Assembly: GCA_002353275.1 (NCBI GenBank) | Contig: DEJH01000002.1 | Span: 1 to 14,343, forward strand | Length of the DNA stretch: 14,343 bases | Origin: Caryophanales bacterium UBA2753 | GTDB taxonomy: Bacteria > Bacillota_I > Bacilli_A > RFN20 > CAG-826 | Direction of reading: 5' to 3' | In this document: one piece after another, positions 6,517 to 13,895 of the stretch | Numbering within the stretch: the stretch's first letter is position 1 | Layout: every line of letters begins with the position of its first letter | The notes under the pieces: model-generated | What the model was told of the DNA's origin: nothing | The model's database searches: none | What the model saw: the letters and a program-made list of their open reading frames with translations, nothing else | Translations under genes and position numbers: made by a program

Positions 6517-6632
6517 TCGGTAAGCCCCTTTATTAGGGGTATCGTACAAAGGCAGTACTCCGGTCTCCAAAACCGTTAATGTGGGTTCGATTCCTACTAC
6601 CCCTGCCAAACGTACACTTAGGGGATTACCGA
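6517..6632 (+). repeat. Leader/trailer stem enclosing tRNA-Trp
   Basis: TCGGTAAGCCCCT (6517-6529) pairs with AGGGGATTACCGA (6620-6632) at 12 of 13 positions, closing the precursor of the tRNA between them. CCCCT/AGGGG occurs four times (leader, both acceptor strands, trailer), so alternative pairings with the acceptor stem are possible. Confidence 0.8.
6535..6608 (+). tRNA. tRNA-Trp(CCA)
   Basis: 74 nt with encoded CCA (6606-6608) and discriminator G6605. The acceptor AGGGGTA/TACCCCT is fully paired. The D-stem is GTAC/GTAC, the anticodon loop CTCCAAA carries anticodon CCA, and the T-arm is GTGGGTTCGATTCCTAC. CCA reads only UGG, consistent with the standard code for Trp. Confidence 0.96.
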
Positions 6633-6639
6633 TAAAAAT

Positions 6640-6660
6640 GAACCGCAAGGTTCTTTTTTT
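6640..6660 (+). terminator. Terminator after tRNA-Trp
   Basis: GAACC (6640-6644), GCAA tetraloop and GGTTC (6649-6653) are followed by seven T's. Confidence 0.93.
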
Positions 6661-6675
6661 GATGAAAAATGATAT

Positions 6676-6681
6676 TATAAT
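6676..6681 (+). promoter_or_regulatory. -10 element giving a leaderless ABC transporter transcript
   Basis: A perfect TATAAT lies exactly 6 nt before the ATG at 6688 and there is no Shine-Dalgarno; the expected start is the A of the ATG. No good -35 is seen. Confidence 0.6.
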
Positions 6682-6687
6682 TTCATC

Positions 6688-9063
6688 ATGATTTCTTTAA
6701 AGAATGTCTCAAGAATATATACAAGAAAAGGAAGTAATGAGAACGTTGTTGCTTTAGATAATGTTTCTTTATCTTTTCCTCAAAGCGGTTTTATTTCGAT
6801 TGTTGGAGCTTCTGGTAGTGGTAAATCCACTCTTTTGAATGTCATTGGAGGGATTGATAAACCAACTGACGGAGAAATGATTGTAGATGATATCTCCACT
6901 AAAGATTTTAAAGACAAAGATTGGGATTCTTATCGAAATGAAAAAATTGGTTTTGTTTTACAAAACTGTTACTTATTACCCCATTTATCAATTAAAGATA
7001 ATGTTGCGATTAAATTACAAATTTCTTCTCATCATTACCAGAATATTTCTGAAATGGTGGATAACGCCTTAAAGGAAGTAGATTTATATTCAAGAAGAAA
7101 TGATCGACCTAAAACTCTTTCTGGTGGACAAAAACAAAGAGTGGCAATCGCTAGAGCAATCGTTGGTAAACCTACTGTCATTTTAGCGGATGAACCAACT
7201 GGTGCATTAGATAGTAAAAACGGCCGTCAAATCATGGAATTACTTAAAAAATTAAGTGAACACCATTTGGTGGTGATGGTCACGCATAATAAAGAATACG
7301 CTCATCAATATTCTGACCGTATTATCGAACTTGAAGATGGAAAAGTGATATCTGATACCTCTCCACTTCAATTACAAAGCGAAATAAAAGAAAAGAAACT
7401 CGCTCGTGTATCAGTTCCATTTTTAACTTCATTAAAATGGGGCGTTAAAAATCTTGTTTTAAGAATTACATCTACTCTTTCAATTATTATTGCTACTTCT
7501 TTAGGTTTAGCAGGTGTTGGACTTATCCTTTCTATTTCTCAAGGAGTGCAGCAAACATTTATTGAAACAGAAGCTAAAGCTCTTTCTGAGTATCCAGTTA
7601 GAGTGTCTTCTTCCGCTAAATATGAATATGACCCTTCTCCAGCTAGACCTCAATTCCCAACTGAAGAAACCATTATTGCGGATTTAGGTACTTTTGCTAA
7701 TCGTGATCATAAAAACTATATGTCTAAACGCTTTTTAGACTATATGGCGGATATGCCTTCCGGAACATATACAACTCAATATAAAACTTCCTCATTAAGA
7801 ATGAATTTAGTGACTAAAGTAAAAGATACAACTGATAAGTTTACAGTGGTTTATTCTCCTTCTACTTATTTTTATAAAGGATTAGATTTAGAAAAATTTA
7901 CCAAAAAGAATTACGACTGCATTGGAGGAAGTTATCCAACTGGTGAATTTGATTTAGCAATTGTTATTGATAGTTATAATAGAGTTGACGCCTCAATCTT
8001 AAATTTCTTTGGCTTTAATATCGACACTAGTGAAAAGCCAGAAGAAGATATCAAAATTAACTTCTCTGACGTCATTGGTAAAGAATTTAAATATGTCAGT
8101 AATAACAAAATCTATTATTTAGATGGAGATTTATATAAACAAAGAAATGTCTATGACACTGCTGTACAGCAAGAAATATATAACACTTCCCTAACTACAT
8201 TAAGGATAAGTGGGATATTAAGAGAAAAGATTGATTCTGATAATCCAGCTTTAAATACTGGTGTGATTTTCTCTGAATCGTTTGCTAATTATGCGGTTAA
8301 TGAAGCAAATAGTAGTGATATTGTTGTCGCTCAAAAGACAGCAGGAAAATCTCGTAATGTCAGAACCGGAGCGGAAATTAAAGGTTATAAAAGCGGAAAT
8401 TATACTTATTCCGCTGATTATGAATATGAAAATATAATATATAACTTTGGAGCGGTAGAAGAAGTAACTTTATTACAATATTTCACTGATACATTTGCTA
8501 ATCGTTCATATATTGAAAACTATTTTAACCGTTATAAAAACGAAATGATGGATCCAGAAGTTGATTTCGTCAACCTTTCTTATAATGATTATCTTAAAAA
8601 TGTTTCCTTCCAATTTGATGGAGCAATCTCATTAATGACTTCGGTCTTATATGTTTTTGCTTTTGTTTCGGTTTTTGTTTCGATGGTCCTTAATGCGATA
8701 CTTACTTATATTTCCGTTCATCAAAGAACAAGCGAGATTGGCCTACTTCGTTCATTAGGCGCAAGAAAAATTGATATTGGTTTCATGGTAGAAACCGAAT
8801 CGATTATCTCGGGATTATTAGGTTCGTTATTATCGATTTTATTATGCGCAGTATTAGTAAGACCAATTAATGTTTTATTAACTGAAGCGATATATCGATA
8901 TAAATTTTATTTATTATCGTCTACTAAATTCACTCTTCCTGGCTTCCAGTGGTGGGTTGCTCCAATTATGATCGCTATTGGGGTAGCTACTGCTGCTATT
9001 GCTGCCCTTTTCCCTGCAATTGTTGCCAGTAAAAAAGATCCAGCTCGAGCGATTAATGAGTAG
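6688..9063 (+). CDS. MacB-type ABC transporter, ATPase fused to FtsX-like permease
   Basis: A 791-residue fusion. Residues 1-235 are an ABC ATPase of the LolD/MacB class: Walker A GASGSGKST (40-48, Lys46), Q-loop FVLQN, signature LSGGQ (144-148), Walker B ILADEP with D168/E169, switch His200. After a linker, TM1 lies at about 262-284. A large extracytoplasmic domain of roughly 350 residues, Tyr/Ser/Asn-rich and with no Cys pair of note, follows. Three helices finish it (about 645-675, 700-725, 752-778), with the FtsX signature LLRSLGARKIDIG between the second and third. This is the type VII ABC (mechanotransmission) layout, with one 4-TM unit that should act as a homodimer. Such proteins serve in peptide or lipid export, cell-envelope remodelling or antimicrobial-peptide resistance; the substrate here is unknown. 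The gene is monocistronic and its stop lies 8 nt from that of the convergent HAD gene. Confidence 0.93.
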   Translation: MISLKNVSRIYTRKGSNENVVALDNVSLSFPQSGFISIVGASGSGKSTLLNVIGGIDKPTDGEMIVDDISTKDFKDKDWDSYRNEKIGFVLQNCYLLPHLSIKDNVAIKLQISSHHYQNISEMVDNALKEVDLYSRRNDRPKTLSGGQKQRVAIARAIVGKPTVILADEPTGALDSKNGRQIMELLKKLSEHHLVVMVTHNKEYAHQYSDRIIELEDGKVISDTSPLQLQSEIKEKKLARVSVPFLTSLKWGVKNLVLRITSTLSIIIATSLGLAGVGLILSISQGVQQTFIETEAKALSEYPVRVSSSAKYEYDPSPARPQFPTEETIIADLGTFANRDHKNYMSKRFLDYMADMPSGTYTTQYKTSSLRMNLVTKVKDTTDKFTVVYSPSTYFYKGLDLEKFTKKNYDCIGGSYPTGEFDLAIVIDSYNRVDASILNFFGFNIDTSEKPEEDIKINFSDVIGKEFKYVSNNKIYYLDGDLYKQRNVYDTAVQQEIYNTSLTTLRISGILREKIDSDNPALNTGVIFSESFANYAVNEANSSDIVVAQKTAGKSRNVRTGAEIKGYKSGNYTYSADYEYENIIYNFGAVEEVTLLQYFTDTFANRSYIENYFNRYKNEMMDPEVDFVNLSYNDYLKNVSFQFDGAISLMTSVLYVFAFVSVFVSMVLNAILTYISVHQRTSEIGLLRSLGARKIDIGFMVETESIISGLLGSLLSILLCAVLVRPINVLLTEAIYRYKFYLLSSTKFTLPGFQWWVAPIMIAIGVATAAIAALFPAIVASKKDPARAINE

Positions 9064-9071
9064 GGTCTTTA

Positions 9072-9866
9072 CTATTTTATTAACTTTTTAAGAATATATT
9101 TAACTCCATGAGAAGTAACGCTTTTAGTGATATAGGTTGCTTCTTTTTTAACTTCATCTTTTGCATTCCCCATCGCAATTCCATATTTCACTTCTTTAAA
9201 CATTGCGATGTCTTGTGTGTCATCTCCAATTGCTAAAGCGTTATCTTTGTTTAGCTTATAGAAATCTAAGACGATATTAATTCCATCTCCTTTAATATGG
9301 GGGATAGAAGCAACATCCACTCCGTTATCATGATATCGATAATAATAAAAATCTTTTGGCAGTAGTGGTCTAATCTCTTCATCTAATTCTTTAGGAGCAA
9401 ATAAAGTCGCTCCGATTACTTCTTGATTATGATAATCTTCAACAGGTGGGATATTTTCTGGATAAATAGCAAATAAAGAAGTGACTCGATCATCTGCCGG
9501 AGAAATTAAGAAACAATCTTTTTCTCTAATTCCTTCTACATTAACATGATATTTAATCGCTAAAGCGCATAAGTCTTCAAATTCTTTTTGATCCATAATT
9601 GTTTTATAGATAATTTTTTCACCAATAAAAACTGAACCTCCATTAGAATAAATAATTCCAGTAGGAGTGAATAAAGAAAGCATATTAATTTGTTCGACTG
9701 AATGATATGGTCGAGCAGTACATAAAAAGACTTTTATCCCTTTATTAATTAATCTCTTTAAGTATTTAATAGAAGATATATCAAATCTAGATGGCTTTTT
9801 ACTGTGATCTAAAAGAGTGCAGTCAATATCGATAAAGACAATTTGGATATTTGGGTCTTTCTTCAT
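9072..9866 (-). CDS. Cof-type HAD-IIB family phosphatase
   Basis: A 264-residue soluble haloacid-dehalogenase-superfamily hydrolase. The four HAD motifs are visible: I, DIDCTLLD with nucleophile Asp13 and acid/base Asp15; II, Thr50 in FLCTARP; III, Lys192 in PHIKGDGI; IV, GDDTQD with D215/D216 and D219. The stretch between motifs II and III (about 85-185) is the C2B cap of the Cof/YidA group. These enzymes dephosphorylate sugar phosphates, FMN/PLP or related metabolites; the exact substrate cannot be read from sequence. The motif I Cys (DCT, where DGT is usual) is a mild variation. It is read towards the ABC gene, with no visible terminator in the 8-nt gap, and has no Shine-Dalgarno. Confidence 0.93.
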   Translation of the reverse strand: MKKDPNIQIVFIDIDCTLLDHSKKPSRFDISSIKYLKRLINKGIKVFLCTARPYHSVEQINMLSLFTPTGIIYSNGGSVFIGEKIIYKTIMDQKEFEDLCALAIKYHVNVEGIREKDCFLISPADDRVTSLFAIYPENIPPVEDYHNQEVIGATLFAPKELDEEIRPLLPKDFYYYRYHDNGVDVASIPHIKGDGINIVLDFYKLNKDNALAIGDDTQDIAMFKEVKYGIAMGNAKDEVKKEATYITKSVTSHGVKYILKKLIK

Positions 9867-9872
9867 GAGGGA

Positions 9873-9878
9873 ATTATA
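9873..9878 (-). promoter_or_regulatory. -10 element giving a leaderless HAD transcript
   Basis: A perfect TATAAT on the minus strand, separated from the ATG (9866) by 6 nt (TCCCTC), is the same spacing as for the ABC gene. No Shine-Dalgarno can fit. Confidence 0.6.
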
Positions 9879-9961
9879 ACTGAAAAAACGTTAAAAAATC
9901 GCTGAAAAGATAGTGATTTAAAAAATAAAATCTAAGTAAATACAAAGTATTTAAAATATTT

Positions 9962-9988
9962 TTAGCACTCACACTTGCAGAGTGCTAA
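9962..9988 (+). promoter_or_regulatory. CIRCE operator (HrcA binding site)
   Basis: A perfect consensus inverted repeat: TTAGCACTC (9962-9970), 9-nt spacer, GAGTGCTAA (9980-9988). It overlaps the -35 of the clpB promoter, so HrcA should repress clpB and release it on heat or protein-folding stress. CIRCE on clpB is known from Mollicutes. Confidence 0.97.
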
Positions 9989-10002
9989 TTTTGTGCTACA
10001 AT
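9975..10002 (+). promoter_or_regulatory. clpB promoter
   Basis: TTGCAG (9975-9980), 16-nt spacer and TACAAT (9997-10002) with TG at 9994-9995 (extended -10). The -35 lies inside CIRCE. The expected start is about 10009, ahead of the ribosome site AAGGAGG (10015-10021). Confidence 0.7.
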
Positions 10003-10030
10003 AGAAGTGGTAAAAAGGAGGATTTAGATT

Positions 10031-12145
10031 ATGCAAATGAATCAAGTACCTGATTATGAAAATGATAAAGAAGTCCTTCAAAAGTTTGGCCGTAACATCT
10101 GCGAAGAAGTGAAAAAAGGAAAAGTAGATCCAGTTATTGGTCGAGATGAAGAAATTCGTAAGATCATTGAAATATTAGCTCGAAAAACTAAAAATAACGT
10201 CATTTTGTTAGGTGAACCTGGTGTTGGTAAAACCGCGATTCTTGAAGGCTTAGCGGAAAGAATTGTTAGAAATGATGTTCCTACTATCCTTAAGGATAAG
10301 ATTATTTATGAACTTGATATGGGTGCTCTTGTCGCTGGAGCGAAATATCGAGGAGAATTTGAAGAAAGATTAAAAGCTGTCCTTAACAAAATTAAAGAAT
10401 CCGAAGGAAAGATTATTCTTTTTATCGATGAAATTCATTTAATTGTTGGAGCAGGTAGAACTGATGGCGCGCTCGATGCTTCTAATATGCTTAAACCAAT
10501 GTTAGCAAGAGGCGAGATTGATTGTATTGGTGCAACCACTTTAAAAGAGTATCGTGAATATATTGAAAAAGATCGTGCTCTTGAAAGACGATTCCAACCA
10601 GTTTTAGTCAATGAACCATCTGTTGAAGATACAGTGACAATTTTAAGAGGTTTAAAAAATCGATTTGAATCTTTCCACGGTGTTAAAATCACTGATAACG
10701 CTTTAGTAGCGGCTGCTAGCTTATCTAACAGATATTTAACTAGTAGATTTTTACCTGATAAAGCAATCGATTTAGTGGATGAAGCCTGTGCTTCAATTAA
10801 AGTGGAACTCGCTTCTATGCCAGCGGAATTAGACGAACTTGAAAGAAAGATGAGACAACTTCAAATTGAGAAAGTCGCTCTTTCTAAAGAAAGTGATGAA
10901 GCTAGTAAGAAGAGATTAAGCGATGTTAATAAGGAATTAAATGAGCTACAAAAGAAAGATGATGTCCTTTTAAATAAATGGAAAGAAGAAAAAGCTTCAA
11001 TTCTAAAAGTTAAGGAAATCAAAGAAAAACTTGAGAAGGCTCGTTTAGATTTAGACCTCGCTTTAAGCAATTCCGAATATGAAAAAGCAGGTGAATTGCA
11101 ATATAAGAAAATCCCTGAATTAGAGAAAAAACTTAAAGAGGCTGACGTTAATAATGGAGAAGAAAAATTACTTTCTGAAGTTGTTGACGAAGAACAAATC
11201 GCACGTATTATTTCTAAGATGACTAACATTCCTCTTTCTCGTATTGAAAAAGGGGATCGAGAAAAAGTCTTAGACTTAAAAAAGACTCTTTCTAAACGTG
11301 TAATTGGCCAAGATGAAGCATTAACTTTAGTGAGTGATGCAATTTTACGACAAAGAGCAGGAATTAAAGATAGTAACCGCCCAATTGGTTCCTTCTTATT
11401 TTTAGGGCCGACCGGAGTTGGTAAAACTGAAGTTGCTCGTGCTTTAGCCGAAGCTTTGTTCGATAGTGAATCTCACATTATTAGAATTGATATGTCGGAA
11501 TATATGGAGAAATATTCAACTAGTAGATTAATTGGAGCCCCACCAGGATATGTCGGTTATGAAGAAGGTGGCCAATTAACTGAAAAAGTGAGAAGAAATC
11601 CATATTCTATTGTCTTATTTGATGAAATTGAAAAAGCTCATCCAGAAGTATTTAACTTATTACTTCAAATGCTTGATGATGGTCGATTAACTGACTCTCA
11701 AGGTAGAGTGGTGGACTTTAAAAACACGATTATCATTATGACTAGTAACTTAGGTAGTGAATATTTACTAAATGGTGAAAGAGATAAAGTTGAAGGACTT
11801 TTACATCAAACCTTCAAACCAGAATTCTTAAATAGAATTGATGAAATCGTTTATTTCTCCCCATTAAGTAAAGATGTTCAAGGTAAGATCGTTACCAAAA
11901 TGCTTAACGATTTAAATAAGAGATTACAAGAATCGTATTTCAGCTTTGAATTCACTGATAAGGTCAAAGAATATATCCTTGATAATTCATTCTCACTTCA
12001 ATTTGGCGCTCGACCAATTAAGAGATTTATTCAAAATAATGTTGAAACGATTATCGCTAAAGAAATTATTAGCGGTAACGTTAATACCACCGATAAATAT
12101 GTGGTCGATTATCAAAATAACAAGATCGTAATCAATAAGAAATAA
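10031..12145 (+). CDS. clpB: ClpB disaggregase lacking the N-terminal domain
   Basis: A 704-residue AAA+ chaperone that, with DnaK/DnaJ/GrpE, threads aggregated proteins through its hexamer. NBD1: Walker A GEPGVGKT (61-68), pore Tyr106 in KYRGEF, Walker B D133/E134, Arg finger pair in ALERRF. The middle domain is a long coiled coil (about 265-375) with ELQYKKIPELE, the ClpB-type propeller that binds DnaK. NBD2: Walker A GPTGVGKT (459-466), pore loop GYVGY, Walker B D531/E532, sensor-2 GARPIKR. No ClpP-binding IGF/IGL loop is seen, so this is ClpB and not ClpC/ClpE. Typical ClpB is about 860 residues; the missing 150 are the N-domain. The protein starts at AAGGAGG plus 9 nt behind its own CIRCE promoter, so this is a genuine short form, as in mycoplasmas, and not a truncation. 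Confidence 0.96.
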   Translation: MQMNQVPDYENDKEVLQKFGRNICEEVKKGKVDPVIGRDEEIRKIIEILARKTKNNVILLGEPGVGKTAILEGLAERIVRNDVPTILKDKIIYELDMGALVAGAKYRGEFEERLKAVLNKIKESEGKIILFIDEIHLIVGAGRTDGALDASNMLKPMLARGEIDCIGATTLKEYREYIEKDRALERRFQPVLVNEPSVEDTVTILRGLKNRFESFHGVKITDNALVAAASLSNRYLTSRFLPDKAIDLVDEACASIKVELASMPAELDELERKMRQLQIEKVALSKESDEASKKRLSDVNKELNELQKKDDVLLNKWKEEKASILKVKEIKEKLEKARLDLDLALSNSEYEKAGELQYKKIPELEKKLKEADVNNGEEKLLSEVVDEEQIARIISKMTNIPLSRIEKGDREKVLDLKKTLSKRVIGQDEALTLVSDAILRQRAGIKDSNRPIGSFLFLGPTGVGKTEVARALAEALFDSESHIIRIDMSEYMEKYSTSRLIGAPPGYVGYEEGGQLTEKVRRNPYSIVLFDEIEKAHPEVFNLLLQMLDDGRLTDSQGRVVDFKNTIIIMTSNLGSEYLLNGERDKVEGLLHQTFKPEFLNRIDEIVYFSPLSKDVQGKIVTKMLNDLNKRLQESYFSFEFTDKVKEYILDNSFSLQFGARPIKRFIQNNVETIIAKEIISGNVNTTDKYVVDYQNNKIVINKK

Positions 12146-12156
12146 CTCCTTTCTTT

Positions 12157-12190
12157 AGCGGTGTTAATTCACCGCTTTTCTTTTATTTTT
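12157..12190 (+). terminator. clpB terminator
   Basis: AGCGGTG (12157-12163) and CACCGCT (12170-12176) form a 7-bp stem with a 6-nt loop, followed by a T-rich tract. Confidence 0.9.
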
Positions 12191-12206
12191 AAATCTAATT
12201 TGTTAA

Positions 12207-12212
12207 TATAAT
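12207..12212 (+). promoter_or_regulatory. -10 element giving a leaderless thioesterase transcript
   Basis: TATAAT ends 5 nt before the ATG at 12218. The spacer GCGGT is not a Shine-Dalgarno. The expected start is at or within the start codon region. Confidence 0.55.
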
Positions 12213-12217
12213 GCGGT

Positions 12218-12934
12218 ATGTTTAAAGAAAAGTTTCATATTACCTCTTCTGATGTTGACCAATTTTTAGAACTTAGACTTGCTAATCTTTTTAAATATTT
12301 CCAAATCTTAGGTTCAGATCACGTTGAGACTATTGGAATGGGTCATCAAGATTTATTCAAACATAACCTTTTATGGGTTGTGATTCGTATGGAAGTTAAA
12401 ATCTTAAGAACTCCAAAGTTAGAAGAAGTTTTAACTTTTACCACTCATCCAGGAGACAATCGTTCATTTATCTACCCTCGTTATTACGAAGTATATGATG
12501 CGAAAGGTAATTTAATCATTACCGCGAGTAGCATGTGGGCTTTAATTGATAAAGACACTAGAAGAGTGGTTATTAAACCTGAGGGATTTAAAACCATTAA
12601 GGGAGAAAGTCATAAAGATGATATTCCTCTTCCTGAAAAAGTAGCTGGTGAATCTCCTAATATCGTTTGTAATAGAAAAGTTGTTTATTCAGACATCGAT
12701 CTAAATGGTCACTTAAATAACACGAAATATATCGAGTTTATGGTCGACACTCATGAACCTGAATTCTACAGAACTCACCGTATAGCGGAAGTTAATGTTA
12801 ATTACGACAAAGAAATTAAATATGGTGATGAAGTAATCTTGTCTAGTAATAATAATGAAGAAAAAGAAGTTATACATGGCAAGGTCGGTGACACAGTTCA
12901 TTTCTCGGCTGAATTCACTTACGAAAATCGTTAA
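12218..12934 (+). CDS. Acyl-ACP thioesterase (FatA/FatB-type, double hotdog)
   Basis: A 238-residue cytosolic hydrolase releasing free fatty acids from acyl-carrier protein. The N-terminal hotdog opens FHITSSDVDQFLELRLANLFKYFQ, the usual start of bacterial acyl-ACP thioesterases, followed by the long helix and ILRTPKLEEVLTFTTHPG (62-79) and ASSMWALIDKDTRR (103-116). The second hotdog carries the active-site segment DIDLNGHLNNTKYIEF (159-174), with Asn163 and His165 as catalytic candidates. Length is right for the bacterial family. It is monocistronic between two terminators. In anaerobic Firmicutes such enzymes may help set acyl-chain length or fatty-acid release; the chain preference cannot be told from sequence. 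Confidence 0.94.
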   Translation: MFKEKFHITSSDVDQFLELRLANLFKYFQILGSDHVETIGMGHQDLFKHNLLWVVIRMEVKILRTPKLEEVLTFTTHPGDNRSFIYPRYYEVYDAKGNLIITASSMWALIDKDTRRVVIKPEGFKTIKGESHKDDIPLPEKVAGESPNIVCNRKVVYSDIDLNGHLNNTKYIEFMVDTHEPEFYRTHRIAEVNVNYDKEIKYGDEVILSSNNNEEKEVIHGKVGDTVHFSAEFTYENR

Positions 12935-12966
12935 AAAGTGTTGCGATAAGTAACACTTTTTATTTT
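12934..12966 (+). terminator. Thioesterase terminator
   Basis: AAAAGTGTT (12934-12942) pairs with AACACTTTT (12952-12960) around a 9-nt loop, with further T's after. The A-rich 5' arm makes it potentially bidirectional. Confidence 0.85.
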
Positions 12967-12975
12967 ATAAAATTC

Positions 12976-13005
12976 TTTACAACACTATATATTTGTTATT
13001 ACAAT
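12976..13005 (+). promoter_or_regulatory. Toxin-antitoxin operon promoter
   Basis: TTTACA (12976-12981), 18-nt spacer and TACAAT (13000-13005). The start at about 13012 lies after an upstream in-frame ATG (12993), which rules that start out. The antitoxin should bind here to autoregulate. Confidence 0.6.
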
Positions 13006-13025
13006 GTATATACAGAGGTTATTTT

Positions 13026-13322
13026 ATGGCTATTATACAAATTAGAGTGGATGAACAATTAAAAAAAGACTCTTCTAAGGTTTTTGAAAACATTGGTTTA
13101 GATATGTCCACTGCAATAAGAATGTTTTTAATAAAAAGTGTTGAATGGGGTACTATTCCTTTTCCTTTAGCAACAAACAAGCAAAGAGATGAATTCGGAA
13201 GACTTATTGCCGAAATGCAAGAAATATCTAAACGTAACGGCAATGATAAAATGACCTTGGATGAAATTAATGAAATTATTCTAGAAGTAAGAGAAGAAAG
13301 GAGGAAGAAAATGGGTGGCTAA
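13026..13322 (+). CDS. RelB/DinJ-family antitoxin
   Basis: 98 residues from the ATG at 13026, preceded by AGAGG (13014-13018). The first ATG in the frame (12993) is upstream of the -10 and is rejected. The N-terminus AIIQIRVDEQLKKDSSKVFENIGLDMSTAIRMFLIKSV is the ribbon-helix-helix of the RelB/DinJ family: the first strand (IIQIRV) would lie in the DNA major groove and the Gly-Leu-Asp-Met-Ser turn joins the two helices. The charged C-terminal half (about 55-98) would wrap and inhibit the toxin. It overlaps the PIN gene downstream by 8 nt. Pairing of a RelB/DinJ-type antitoxin with a PIN toxin is a mixed but known kind of arrangement; the partner is usually a RelE/YafQ-type toxin. Confidence 0.9.
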   Translation: MAIIQIRVDEQLKKDSSKVFENIGLDMSTAIRMFLIKSVEWGTIPFPLATNKQRDEFGRLIAEMQEISKRNGNDKMTLDEINEIILEVREERRKKMGG

Positions 13323-13740
13323 ACAATACTATGCGGTCATCGATACAAACGTTGTGGTATCTGCGTTGTTAAAAGAAGACTCTGTTCCATCAATGGTGAT
13401 AGATCTGTGTAAGAACAAAACAATCATTCCATTAATCACAAACGAAATAATTGATGAGTATAGAGAAGTGCTATCAAGAAACGGTTTCAATTTTACTCAA
13501 GAAAAAATAAATTCAATGATTGAAACTTTCAGAAGCCAGGGAATAGAAATCAAAAACGAATTTGAAATAGACTCGTTTATTGACCCTGATGATGCGATAT
13601 TTTATGAGATTGTTATGACTGCAAAAAACAAAGAACCTGATTCTAGCTATCTAGTTACAGGTAACAAAAGGCATTTCCCAGTAAAACCATTCGTGGTGAC
13701 ACCAAGAGAGATGCTAGAAATAATTAACGGGGAAAAGTAG
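13315..13740 (+). CDS. PIN-domain toxin, putative ribonuclease (COG1569-type)
   Basis: 141 residues from a GTG at 13315, overlapping the antitoxin end by 8 nt; its ribosome site AAGGAGG (13298-13304) lies inside the antitoxin gene. PIN-fold metal ligands: Asp10 in VIDTNVVVSALL, Glu44 in NEIIDEY, Asp92/Asp93 in DPDDAIFYE. The fourth acidic position, in YLVTGNKRHFP, is Asn117 where many PIN nucleases have Asp; I recall the TGNxxHFP form as usual in this subfamily. Expected role: Mg2+-dependent RNA cleavage, held off by the upstream antitoxin. An ATG at 13311 belongs to the antitoxin frame and is not its start. A terminator follows at once. Confidence 0.92.
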   Translation: MAKQYYAVIDTNVVVSALLKEDSVPSMVIDLCKNKTIIPLITNEIIDEYREVLSRNGFNFTQEKINSMIETFRSQGIEIKNEFEIDSFIDPDDAIFYEIVMTAKNKEPDSSYLVTGNKRHFPVKPFVVTPREMLEIINGEK

Positions 13741-13748
13741 AGAGAAAC

Positions 13749-13785
13749 AAACGGTCCGAATTGAGACCGTTTTGTTTTGTTTTTA
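13749..13785 (+). terminator. Terminator of the toxin-antitoxin operon
   Basis: AAACGGTC (13749-13756) and GACCGTTT (13765-13772), 8-nt loop, followed by a T-rich tract through 13784. Confidence 0.92.
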
Positions 13786-13797
13786 TAAATAAAGATA

Positions 13798-13816
13798 TAT
13801 AATTATGAATATCTCA
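13798..13816 (+). other. Predicted IS110 left junction: target flank and element end matching the guide loops
   Basis: TATAATTAT (13798-13806) is repeated at 13914-13922, on the 5' side of the first internal loop of the RNA predicted downstream. AATATCTCA (13808-13816) is the exact reverse complement of TGAGATATT (14010-14018), on the 3' side of the second internal loop. Only G13807 separates them. By the bridge-RNA model the first is host DNA read by the left target guide, and the second is the element's left end read by the right donor guide. The recombination core would lie in or next to 13805-13809. Confidence 0.6.
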
Positions 13817-13832
13817 TTAACAATATATGTAT

Positions 13833-13883
13833 CCAAGGGATGCATTAATGGTTGACCCCTAGGGGTCGCTTTTTCTTCCTTGG
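13833..13883 (+). other. Left-end stem-loop with internal palindrome, bridge-RNA 5' hairpin or transcription block
   Basis: CCAAGGGA (13833-13840) pairs with TTCCTTGG (13876-13883, one G-U). Inside, GACCCCTAGGGGTC (13854-13867) is a perfect 14-nt palindrome followed by GCTTTTTCTT, so the inner hairpin looks like an intrinsic terminator. Two readings: the 5' stem-loop of the bridge RNA, or a block against read-through from outside into the transposase. Confidence 0.5.
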
Positions 13884-13895
13884 TAAAATATATAA

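Noticed and set aside
12993..13025. Upstream ATG extending the antitoxin by 11 residues
   Set aside because: It lies before the -10 (13000-13005), and the ribbon-helix-helix begins properly at the ATG 13026, which has an AGAGG site.
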